DNA of 24,570 nucleotides from JBAROU01 sp049642385 (GTDB lineage Bacteria > Chloroflexota > Dehalococcoidia > DSTF01 > RBG-16-68-14): the NCBI GenBank assembly GCA_049642385.1, contig JBAROU010000242.1, positions 1 to 24,570 on the forward strand, read 5' to 3'. The notes under the pieces are model-generated. The model was not told the origin of the DNA, ran no database searches, and was given only the letters and a program-made list of their open reading frames with translations. The first letter of the stretch is position 1, and each line of letters starts with the position of its first letter. Below, one piece after another: positions 14,474-21,841 of this stretch. The position numbers and the translations under genes were made by a program.

Positions 14474-15240
14474 AGCAAGAACGAGATCGAGAGCTAGTTC
14501 AGATGGAGACGCTGCTGCAGCGGGCAGCGGACAGCTTTCCATTCCCCGCCACGCCTGACCTGAGGGTAGCGGTGCGAGCCGAGCTAGAACGGCGGAGTCA
14601 TGCTGCTGACCGCTGGCGAGGCGGGTGGAGACGGCCAGCGTTGGGCCTGGCGACCGGCGTCGCCGTTGTCGTCGTAGGGCTGCTCGCTGCCATCGCGATT
14701 CCCCGATCACGCTCCGCCATCGCCGAGTTCTTGCATCTGAACCATGTAGTGATCAAGCAAGAACAGAGTGGTTCGCCGACGCCGCCGGTGCTCGCTCCGA
14801 GCAACTTCGCCCGCCCGAGCAACCTCGAGGAGGCGAGTGGGATCGTCGACTTCCCGCTGCGCCTTCCCACCAACAATGGCAAGGCGCTGCGGCCGGATGC
14901 CGTGTACCTGCAGGCCGAAGAATTCAACGCAACGATCGTGATCCTCGCCTATGGCAACGCCGGCTACGACATTTTCGAGACGCGTGACGCGTATATCGAG
15001 AAGCTAGTGCGCGGCCCAGCGCCCGTAGAGCAGATCACGTTCTCGGGGCATGACGCTTACTGGGTCAAACGGGGAGGGCACATTGTCCAGTCCCTAGACG
15101 CGTTGGGCCGCCTGGTGATAGAGACTCGAAGGACCGTCGAACGGGCAACGCTGATCTGGGAGCAGAACGGAGTGACATATCGAATCGAGAGTTCGCTGTC
15201 TGAGGGAGAGACAGTCGCGGTGGCGGAATCGCTGCGATAG
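14470..15240 (+). CDS. Probable membrane-bound anti-sigma factor
   Basis: A 256-residue single-pass membrane protein encoded with a 4-nt overlap after the sigma factor gene, the usual place of its anti-sigma factor. Residues 1-55 are a charged cytoplasmic part, 57-77 a membrane helix, and the rest extracytoplasmic. The C-terminal region FSGHDAYWVKRGGHIVQSLD ... LIWEQNGVTYRIES ... GETVAVAESL resembles DUF4367-type domains found in Gram-positive anti-sigma factors and sporulation-linked lipoproteins. No HxxxCxxC zinc anti-sigma motif is present, so the way it would bind sigma is not evident. The role is inferred mainly from operon position and topology. Confidence 0.75.
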   Translation: MKQERDRELVQMETLLQRAADSFPFPATPDLRVAVRAELERRSHAADRWRGGWRRPALGLATGVAVVVVGLLAAIAIPRSRSAIAEFLHLNHVVIKQEQSGSPTPPVLAPSNFARPSNLEEASGIVDFPLRLPTNNGKALRPDAVYLQAEEFNATIVILAYGNAGYDIFETRDAYIEKLVRGPAPVEQITFSGHDAYWVKRGGHIVQSLDALGRLVIETRRTVERATLIWEQNGVTYRIESSLSEGETVAVAESLR

Positions 15241-15597
15241 AAGAGACAAAATGACTCCAGCTGGAAGCTGCCGAATGCGAGCAGCGCTGGCGGCGCACAC
15301 GGCACTGCTGCGGCCTGATGGACGCTTAGCCCCCACGCTTTCAAAGCCACTTCATGCCCTCGCGGCTACAACTGGGCGACTTCATCACACTGGTCTAAGA
15401 GCGATTCATCGCCGACCTTGCCCGGGCGGAGTTGGCACCCAGGCGGGGCGTTTGACGAGGAAGGCAGCGGCACAGGCGGCGTCCAAACGTCCTAGCACGC
15501 ACCTCCTTAAGGACAACATTACACAACCTCTACTAGACCCATTCTCCCCGCGCCTGCTACGCTGTAATCCGCATTCAAACGTATTCAGGAGAACCGC
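15241..15597. other. Intergenic region of 357 nt, no gene recognised
   Basis: No coding, RNA or repeat signal that I can support. A TGTAAT at 15563-15568 could be the -10 of the def promoter, but no -35 lies at a suitable distance. AGGAG at 15587-15591 is the def ribosome-binding site. Confidence 0.6.
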
Positions 15598-16203
15598 GTG
15601 GCTGTCCTGCCCATTCGTATGGCCGGTGACCCCGTCTTGCGCCAGAAGGCCAAGAAGGTCCGCACGATCGACGCCTCGATCCAGCAGCTCATCGACGACA
15701 TGATCGAGACCATGCGCGACGCCCCTGGAGTCGGCCTCGCCGCCAACCAGGTCGGCGTGCTACTGCGCGTCATTGTCATCGAAGTGCCCGTCGAAAGCGA
15801 CGAGGAGGAATCGGATGGCGACGAGCGGCATCCTGAGCCTGTCGAAAAGCGCCACACCGAGGTCTACACGCTCGTCAACCCGCAATTCGTCAAGCGCTCC
15901 GGCGAGCGCCGCCTGGACGAAGGCTGCCTCTCCGTCCCAGGCTACAAGGCTCTCGTGCCGCGCTCGCTGAGCGTGACGGTCAAGGGCCTCGACCGCGACG
16001 GCAAAGAGGTCCGGATCAAGGCCGAAGATAACCTCCTCGCCGAAGCTCTCGAGCACGAAATCGACCACATCAACGGCGTCCTTTACCTCGACCACCTCGA
16101 AAACATGGACGAGCTGATCCCGCTGGACGGCGATAGTCACGACTCCGACGGCGAAGAGGAGCCGAACGACGCTCCTTCGCCCGTGAGTCGGAGTGCGGGG
16201 TGA
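15598..16203 (+). CDS. def: Peptide deformylase with a repeat-derived loop insertion
   Basis: PDF removes the N-formyl group from nascent proteins, using a metal bound by Cys and two His. All three motifs are intact: GVGLAANQ (44-51), EGCLS (108-112, Cys110) and HEIDH (153-157). The length of 201 residues exceeds a typical ~170, for two reasons. There is a roughly 23-residue acidic insertion (about 64-86) between motifs 1 and 2, and there is a disordered acidic C-terminal tail. Residues 78-83 of the insertion (HPEPVE) are encoded by an 18-nt sequence that also occurs at 24419-24436. The GTG start at 15598 has AGGAG 6 nt upstream. The tRNA nucleotidyltransferase gene follows. Confidence 0.95.
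   Translation: MAVLPIRMAGDPVLRQKAKKVRTIDASIQQLIDDMIETMRDAPGVGLAANQVGVLLRVIVIEVPVESDEEESDGDERHPEPVEKRHTEVYTLVNPQFVKRSGERRLDEGCLSVPGYKALVPRSLSVTVKGLDRDGKEVRIKAEDNLLAEALEHEIDHINGVLYLDHLENMDELIPLDGDSHDSDGEEEPNDAPSPVSRSAG
15829..15846 (+). repeat. Copy of a dispersed repeat within def
   Basis: CATCCTGAGCCTGTCGAA is identical here and at 24419-24436. Here it is read in frame as HPEPVE in a variable loop of peptide deformylase. The CATCCTGAG(C/G)-type sequence recurs several times in the intergenic region at the right end of the window. Confidence 0.85.
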
Positions 16204-16225
16204 CGCCCTGCCGAGGGCGCAGCGC

Positions 16226-17737
16226 ATGACTCGCACCGTCTCACTGCCGGACGAAGCGCGAACGCTGCTCACCGCCGCGCGCGACTTGCTCGACGTGGGC
16301 TACGTCGTCGGCGGCTCGCTGCGCGACGCCCTGCTCGGTCGCCCGGTGGCCGATCTCGACCTCGCCGTGCCGGACGCGCCCGAAGTCGCCCGCGCGATCG
16401 CCGACCGCCTTAACGGACATTACGTCCTGCTTGACGCTGAGCGCGGCACCGCCCGCGTCGTGCTCGACGAAGGCGCCGTGCGCACCATCGACGTTGCCAC
16501 GCTGCGCGGTGACATCGAGAGTGACCTCGCGCAGCGCGACTTCACCATCGACGCGCTCGCTGCGCCCATCGCGCCGCTCGCCGCAGACGAACCCGTGACG
16601 CCCACCGACCCCCACGGCGGCCTGCGCGACCTCGAGCGGGGCGTTATCCGCCTCGTCTCTGAGCAGGCGCTCGTGGACGACCCGCTGCGCCTGCTGCGCG
16701 CCGTGCGCCTCGCCGTTCAGCTAGATTTCACGATCGCGCCGGAGACCGCCGCTGCGCTGCGCCGCCACGCCGGTCGCATCGGCGAGGCGGCGGCGGAGCG
16801 CCAGCGCGACGAGCTCCTGCGCTGCTTCGCCACGCCGCGCGCCGCCCGCGCCCTGCGCCTGATGGACGACGCCGGCCTGCTCGAGCGCGTGTTCCCGGAA
16901 GTGACTGCCGGCCGCGGCGTCGAGCAACCAAAGGAACATCACCACTGGGACGTGTTCGACCACGCAATCGAGACCGTCGCCGCGCTCGACATGATGCTCT
17001 CTGGCAAAGCGCCTTCCGGCGAACGCGACGCCGCCTTTTGGGCCGCGCTCTGGCGCACACTGGACTTCCTGCCGGACCTACGACAACACTTCGCCGAAGA
17101 GGTGAGCGAAGGCCGCTCACGCGTCACGCTCCTCAAGCTCGCCGGCCTCCTCCACGACGTCGCGAAGCCGGAGACACGCGCCCCGGACGAGACTGGCCGC
17201 ATCCGCTTTTTCGGCCACGCCGAACGCGGCGCTGAGATCGCCGCCACGGTCCTGCGCGGCCTGCGCTTCAGCCGCCGCGAGACGGAGCTCGTTGCCAGAA
17301 TGGTCGAGGAGCACCTGCGCCCCACCCAGCTCAGCAATGAAGGCCCGCCCAGCCGGCGCGCCCTCTTCCGTTACTTCCGTGACACCGCCGACGCCGCCGA
17401 AAGCATCCTCTTCCTAAGCCTCGCCGACGCGCTCGCTGCGCGCGGGCCCAGCCTCGGCCTCGAGCAGTGGCAGGGCCACGTCGCCTACATCGCCCACGTC
17501 CTCGCGCGGCGCGACGAAGAGGCGGCCATCGCCCGCCCGGAGCGCTTGCTCAGCGGCAACGACGTCATCGCTGCCCTCGCGATCGAGCCCGGCCCCGAAG
17601 TAGGGCTGCTGCTGGCCGCGCTCGAGGAGGCGCACGCGGCGGGAGACGTGTCAAGCCAGAACGAGGCCCTTGACTTCATCCGGCGGCTGCACGACGACGC
17701 CGGAAGAGCTACCCTCGCGGTAGGAGGCCACTCGTGA
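16226..17737 (+). CDS. cca: CCA-type tRNA nucleotidyltransferase (class II) with HD domain
   Basis: Enzymes of this family add or repair the 3' CCA of tRNA. There are 503 residues from the ATG at 16226, which has GAGGG 8 nt upstream. An in-frame GTG at 16193 would overlap def but adds a poorly conserved N terminus. The nucleotidyltransferase head has VGGSLRD (28-34) and the metal-binding pair in DLDLA (D43, D45). RDFTIDALA (104-112) and the tRNA/NTP-binding segment VDDPLRLLRAVRLAVQLDF follow. The C-terminal half has YHW-like HHHWDVFDHAIETV (238-251) and LLKLAGLLHDVAKPE (302-316), the HD motif. Whether it adds CCA, only A or only CC cannot be settled here. yajC overlaps its stop. Confidence 0.9.
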   Translation: MTRTVSLPDEARTLLTAARDLLDVGYVVGGSLRDALLGRPVADLDLAVPDAPEVARAIADRLNGHYVLLDAERGTARVVLDEGAVRTIDVATLRGDIESDLAQRDFTIDALAAPIAPLAADEPVTPTDPHGGLRDLERGVIRLVSEQALVDDPLRLLRAVRLAVQLDFTIAPETAAALRRHAGRIGEAAAERQRDELLRCFATPRAARALRLMDDAGLLERVFPEVTAGRGVEQPKEHHHWDVFDHAIETVAALDMMLSGKAPSGERDAAFWAALWRTLDFLPDLRQHFAEEVSEGRSRVTLLKLAGLLHDVAKPETRAPDETGRIRFFGHAERGAEIAATVLRGLRFSRRETELVARMVEEHLRPTQLSNEGPPSRRALFRYFRDTADAAESILFLSLADALAARGPSLGLEQWQGHVAYIAHVLARRDEEAAIARPERLLSGNDVIAALAIEPGPEVGLLLAALEEAHAAGDVSSQNEALDFIRRLHDDAGRATLAVGGHS

Positions 17738-18054
17738 ACGGAGCCGAAATCTCCTTTCTCGTTATTATTGGCGTGCTTGTCGCGTTCTACCTTATGATTA
17801 TCCGGCCCGGCCAACAGGAGCAAAAGCGGCAGCAGCAGACCATCCGCGACCTCAAGGTCGGCGACGAAGTGATCACCACGGCCGGCTTCTTCGCCCGTGT
17901 GAAGGAGATTCACACACCCGAAGAAGGCCCGGTCGAACTGCTACTCGAGCTGGAAAAGGGCGTTCAACTGCGCGCGCTAACGAGCGCCATCACGCGCCTC
18001 GTCTCGAAGGCAGAAGAGCCCGCAGAACAGCGGGAACAGACGGAGGAAATCTAA
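17734..18054 (+). CDS. yajC: Sec translocon accessory subunit YajC
   Basis: YajC is a small membrane subunit of the SecDF-YajC holotranslocon complex. The 106-residue protein has one N-terminal membrane helix (about 6-24), with the typical YLMIIRPGQQEQKRQQQ at its end. The conserved soluble part is LKVGDEVITTAGFFARVKEI. The acidic tail is variable. The start is GTG, overlapping the cca stop as GTGA, with AGGAGG 7 nt upstream. Immediately followed by secD and secF, the normal order. Confidence 0.95.
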   Translation: MNGAEISFLVIIGVLVAFYLMIIRPGQQEQKRQQQTIRDLKVGDEVITTAGFFARVKEIHTPEEGPVELLLELEKGVQLRALTSAITRLVSKAEEPAEQREQTEEI

Positions 18055-18057
18055 CCG

Positions 18058-19755
18058 ATGCTCTCGCGCTGGTGGAACCGCATCCTCCTATCGCTCATCA
18101 TCCTGCTCACCGTTTTCAGCATCATCACGGTCTGGCCCGGCAACCCGAATCGCTATCTCCCCAACGCCATCCCGTGGCCCGAGGGCACCGGATGGCCACT
18201 GACGATCAAGGGTAAGGAAATCCCGCTCAAGCTCCCCAGGATCGAAGGTGGAACCTTTGGTTTGGGAAGCGTCATTCGCAAGGAGATGTCGCTCGGCCTC
18301 GACCTGCGCGGCGGCACGCGCCTCATCCTCCAGCCCGCTGAGGGTACGGACGTCGCAGACCTCAGGAGCGCGCTAGAAGGCGCACGCAAGGTCATTGAGC
18401 TCCGCGTCAACGCGTTCGGCGTCGCCGAGTCTGAAGTGAACATCCTGGGGAACGACCAGCTCAGTGTCCAGCTCCCCGGCATCGACCCGCAGGAAGCGAA
18501 AGACAAGATTGGCCGCACAGCGCTCCTTCAGTTCTGTGAGCCCGTCACCAATGAGGCCGGCAACGTGCTTGTCGCCCGTCAGGGTACGGTCAAGTACAAG
18601 CCACAGTCCTGCGACCCGGTGCGCAATGATAACGGCGATGTCGTCGTCGAAACCGCCGGCGCTGGCGCCCCGCAACCTAGCTTCGAGCCCTGGCCAGCGG
18701 CCGACTACACGAACGACCAGATCGTCTGGCAGCCCGCCGTCGCCGACCTCGACGGCGACGGCACGAACGACGCCACGCTCGACGGTCAGTACCTTAAGCC
18801 CGACACCTTCGTCGACGCCGCCGTGACCGCGTCGAATCCACTCGGCAATCCAACGCTGATCTTTTCCCTCCGCGGCGACGGTGGCAAGGTCGCCGAACAG
18901 ATCACCAGCCGCCTCTCCCGTCGCCAGTACCCACTCGCCCCGTTCCTCGACGGCGAACCCATCCGCGGCGAAGATAACCGGATCATCGCTCCAGCCGTAC
19001 AATCGACCATCAGCAGCCAGGGCACGATCACGGGCCTCACCATTGGCGACGCCAAAGAGCTGAGCACCCTCCTCAACACCGGCGCCTTTCCCGTTCCCCT
19101 CGAAGTCGTGCTCGAGCAAAGCGTCGACTCAACCCTTGGGGAAACGACGGTGCGTGACAGCGTCATCGCCGGTGAGGTCGCGTTGCTGCTCATCATGTTC
19201 TTCATGATCGCGTACTACCGTCTGCCCGGCCTGATGGCCAGCCTGGCGCTTATCTGTTACACCAGCTTCGTGCTGGCCATCTTCAAGCTTTGGCCCATCA
19301 CGCTCACGCTCGCCGGGGTTGCCGCGTTCATTCTCTCCGTCGGTATGGCTGTCGATGCAAACATCCTGATCTTCGAGCGGATGAAGGAGGAGCTACGCAT
19401 CGGACGCAACCTCATCACTGCCCTCGAAGATGGGTTCAACCGCGCCTGGTCATCGATCCGTGACAGCAACATCTCCACGCTCATCACGTGTGTCATCCTC
19501 TACTGGTTCGGCAACCAGTTTGATGAGAGCTCCATCAAGGGCTTCGCCATCACGCTCGGTATCGGTGTCCTCGTCAGCCTTTTCTCAGCCATCACCGTCA
19601 CGCGTACCTTCATGCGCGTCATCATCGGCAACCGGGCCATCGCCCGGCGACTTTCGCTCTTCGCCGCCGATCTGCCCGAACACGTTCGTCGCGATGCGCG
19701 GGGCCTACCCGCCGTCGCTGGCGGTGCGAACGGCGAGTCGAAGGAGATGCGGTAA
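18058..19755 (+). CDS. secD: Protein translocase subunit SecD
   Basis: SecD with SecF uses the proton motive force to pull exported proteins out of the Sec channel. The 565 residues begin with a membrane helix (about 8-25), then a large periplasmic P1 region with SLGLDLRGGTRLIL (78-91) and ELRVNAFGVAE. Five membrane helices follow from about 368, with GMAVDANILIFERMKEEL (429-446) and AWSSIRDSN typical of SecD. The periplasmic loop holds DLDGDGTND (230-238), which looks like a calcium-binding DxDxDG loop. The ATG is 3 nt after the yajC stop, and GAGGAAAT upstream is the ribosome-binding site. secF overlaps the stop by 1 nt. Confidence 0.95.
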   Translation: MLSRWWNRILLSLIILLTVFSIITVWPGNPNRYLPNAIPWPEGTGWPLTIKGKEIPLKLPRIEGGTFGLGSVIRKEMSLGLDLRGGTRLILQPAEGTDVADLRSALEGARKVIELRVNAFGVAESEVNILGNDQLSVQLPGIDPQEAKDKIGRTALLQFCEPVTNEAGNVLVARQGTVKYKPQSCDPVRNDNGDVVVETAGAGAPQPSFEPWPAADYTNDQIVWQPAVADLDGDGTNDATLDGQYLKPDTFVDAAVTASNPLGNPTLIFSLRGDGGKVAEQITSRLSRRQYPLAPFLDGEPIRGEDNRIIAPAVQSTISSQGTITGLTIGDAKELSTLLNTGAFPVPLEVVLEQSVDSTLGETTVRDSVIAGEVALLLIMFFMIAYYRLPGLMASLALICYTSFVLAIFKLWPITLTLAGVAAFILSVGMAVDANILIFERMKEELRIGRNLITALEDGFNRAWSSIRDSNISTLITCVILYWFGNQFDESSIKGFAITLGIGVLVSLFSAITVTRTFMRVIIGNRAIARRLSLFAADLPEHVRRDARGLPAVAGGANGESKEMR

Positions 19756-20783
19756 TGCAACAGCAGCCACGACCGCCCCTGGATATCGTCGGTGCGCGAG
19801 GATGGTTCTACCTCTTCTCGGTCCTCCTCCTGCTGCCCGGCGTCATCTCCCTGCTCATCCCGCCCAGCCTGAAGCCTGGCATCGACTTCACCGGCGGCAC
19901 TGAGTTCAACGTGCGCTTCCAGAAGCCGGTCGAAAAAGACCAGCTCTCTGCCGCGTTCGACAAGCTTGCCCACCCTGAAGCGCGCGTTCAGGGCACCGGT
20001 GACAACGAATTCATCGTGCGGACGAAGGAGCTCACGGGCGGAGGCGCGCAGGCGTTAGGTCCACGCCCACCCTCGGAGGAGACCACAATTCGCGAAGGCC
20101 TGATCGACCAATTCGGCCCGCTCGTCGACCTCCAGGACAACGTGACCAACCGCTTCATTCAAACGTCGCAGATCTCCGCCACCATCTCGCACGAGATCGC
20201 GCGCAACGCCGCATTCGCCCTGCTCGCCGCATCAGGTGCGATCTTCATCTACCTCTGGTGGTCGTTCCGCGCCGTACCACAGGCGCACCGGTTCGGCACC
20301 GCCGCAGTCTTCGCCCTGCTCCACGACGCCATGCTCGTCGTCGGCGCCTTCTCTATCCTGGGCAAGCTCATCGACGCCGAAATCGACATCTTCTTCATTA
20401 CCGCCCTCCTCACCGTGATCGGCTTCTCCGTCCACGACTCCATCGTCGTCTTTGACCGCATCCGTGAGAACGCCGTGCGTGAGCCGCGGATGGCCTTCGC
20501 CGAGGTGGTTAACATCAGCCTGCTTCAAACGCTGGGCCGCTCGTTCAACACCTCGCTCACGCTCATCTTTGCCATTGTCGCCCTCATGCTGATGGGTGGC
20601 AGCGGCATCGAAGAGTTCCTCTGGGCCATGCTCATCGGCACCGTGACCGGGGCCTACAGCTCGATCTTCATCGCCTCGCAGCTGCTCGTCACCTGGGAGG
20701 ACGGCAACATCGCGCGCTGGTTCAAGCGCCGCCGCGAAGAGCGCGAAGAAGAGGAGTACGGCGCCGCCACCGCCGAAGCGTAA
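19755..20783 (+). CDS. secF: Protein translocase subunit SecF
   Basis: SecF is the partner of SecD in the RND-like export motor. It has 342 residues and six membrane helices. The first helix is at about 17-36, followed by PGIDFTGGTEFNVRF (41-55), the SecF P1 signature. The C-terminal helices contain TVIGFSVHDSIVVFDRIREN and RSFNTSLTLIFAIVALML, conserved in SecF. The tail is short, basic then acidic. The ATG overlaps the secD TAA as TAATG. It is the last gene of the def-cca-yajC-secDF group. A hairpin-forming repeat lies 47 nt after the stop. Confidence 0.95.
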   Translation: MQQQPRPPLDIVGARGWFYLFSVLLLLPGVISLLIPPSLKPGIDFTGGTEFNVRFQKPVEKDQLSAAFDKLAHPEARVQGTGDNEFIVRTKELTGGGAQALGPRPPSEETTIREGLIDQFGPLVDLQDNVTNRFIQTSQISATISHEIARNAAFALLAASGAIFIYLWWSFRAVPQAHRFGTAAVFALLHDAMLVVGAFSILGKLIDAEIDIFFITALLTVIGFSVHDSIVVFDRIRENAVREPRMAFAEVVNISLLQTLGRSFNTSLTLIFAIVALMLMGGSGIEEFLWAMLIGTVTGAYSSIFIASQLLVTWEDGNIARWFKRRREEREEEEYGAATAEA

Positions 20784-20821
20784 CCCGCGCCTAACCGTTC
20801 CAGAACCCGAAGGGATCGATA

Positions 20822-20850
20822 CCTCGAAGGACAGGCTTCAGCCTGTCGCC
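20822..20850. repeat. Hairpin repeat between convergent secF and TIR genes
   Basis: GACAGGCT-TC-AGCCTGTC (20830-20847) is a perfect 8-bp inverted repeat preceded by TCGAAG. There is no T run on either side, so intrinsic termination is uncertain. The stop codon of the TIR gene (20840-20838) lies inside it, and its last residues ATG are encoded by one arm. Confidence 0.75.
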
Positions 20851-21839
20851 GTTGGCTCCGACTTCAGATCCCGCATTAGCCGCTCGAACGCCCCCTGGTA
20901 CGCATCGTGCTCCTTCCACCGCCCGAAGTCCCCGATGTTCCAGATGCGTCTCACATCGGCGGGCCAGCCTGTGTCAATCTTCATTACCGCGTCGTCGAGG
21001 CGAATTGGAAATAGTGCACTCCGGCCTGTCTTCTCGTGAGTCTCAATGGCTGTAGCAACTTCCTTCTCTACCCAGCCGCTCTTCACTGAGTGCTCCGATA
21101 GAACCAACAGAAGCTTGTCATGAACGCGAATCGACTCGTCGATGAATTCTCTCTGCTTGGTCCCAATTGGCAAGTCCTTAGGCGCGAACCAGCAGCGCAC
21201 ACCCTTGTCCTGCAGATCAGCATGCAGCCGCCTTGCAAACTCATCATCCTTGCTGGAGTAACTGATGAAGCAGGAGTAGAACTCGATCGCTTTCCCGAGC
21301 GTAGCACGATAGAACGCGATCAGATCATCGGACAACCCAACGCCGCGCAGGAACACTTCCGGCAGCGGCCACGATTTACGCAATGTCAGCTCGTCAATTG
21401 GGCTCGGGCCATCATGGATTACGGCCTCCAGTCCCAAGGTACCCGTCAAATCCGTGTCGCCGAACTCAGTCGCCGCGAACCGAGCAAACGCTATGTCCGC
21501 TCCTTGGAGGTCTGCATAGGAGAAAATCGTGCCACCAAGCAACGCATGCCTCAAGTCGGCACCCTTGAGGTGCGCTCTTCGAAGGTCTGTCCAGAAGAGT
21601 TTCGCCTGGCTAAGGTTTGCAGCGAAAAGATTGGCCTCGCGCAAGTCTGCCTCATTGAGGTCTGCCCCGCTCAGGTCTACTCCTCTCAGGTCTACTCCGA
21701 TGAGATTCGCCCCGCGGAGGTCGGCCGCTCGGAGATCAGCCCCAAGGAGGTCCAGACGTGCGCTCGGATGCTCCGTTCGCCACTCCTCAATCGCCGTCGC
21801 TCCCTGCCTCACCACCCTCACATGCTCCGGGTTCGCCAT
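20838..21839 (-). CDS. Pentapeptide-repeat plus TIR-domain protein, candidate immune NADase
   Basis: A 333-residue protein. Residues 31-134 are about 20 pentapeptide repeats of A(D/N)Lxx type, forming a quadrilateral beta-helix. A linker (135-186) has IHDGPSPIDELTLRKSWPLPEVFLRGVGL, a segment I associate with this architecture. The TIR domain (187-325) has FYSCFISYSSKDDEFA, VRCWFAPKDLPIG, LVLSEHSVKSGWVEKEV and FGRWKEHDAYQGAFERLMRDL. E260, four residues after W256, is the candidate catalytic Glu of NAD-cleaving TIRs. There is no signal peptide. It starts 2 nt after the selB stop with GGAGGGAGG upstream. GC in one sampled line is 55 percent, against 72 percent in selB, so it was probably acquired. 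A defence role is inference. Confidence 0.88.
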   Translation of the reverse strand: MANPEHVRVVRQGATAIEEWRTEHPSARLDLLGADLRAADLRGANLIGVDLRGVDLSGADLNEADLREANLFAANLSQAKLFWTDLRRAHLKGADLRHALLGGTIFSYADLQGADIAFARFAATEFGDTDLTGTLGLEAVIHDGPSPIDELTLRKSWPLPEVFLRGVGLSDDLIAFYRATLGKAIEFYSCFISYSSKDDEFARRLHADLQDKGVRCWFAPKDLPIGTKQREFIDESIRVHDKLLLVLSEHSVKSGWVEKEVATAIETHEKTGRSALFPIRLDDAVMKIDTGWPADVRRIWNIGDFGRWKEHDAYQGAFERLMRDLKSEPTATG

Positions 21840-21841
21840 AA

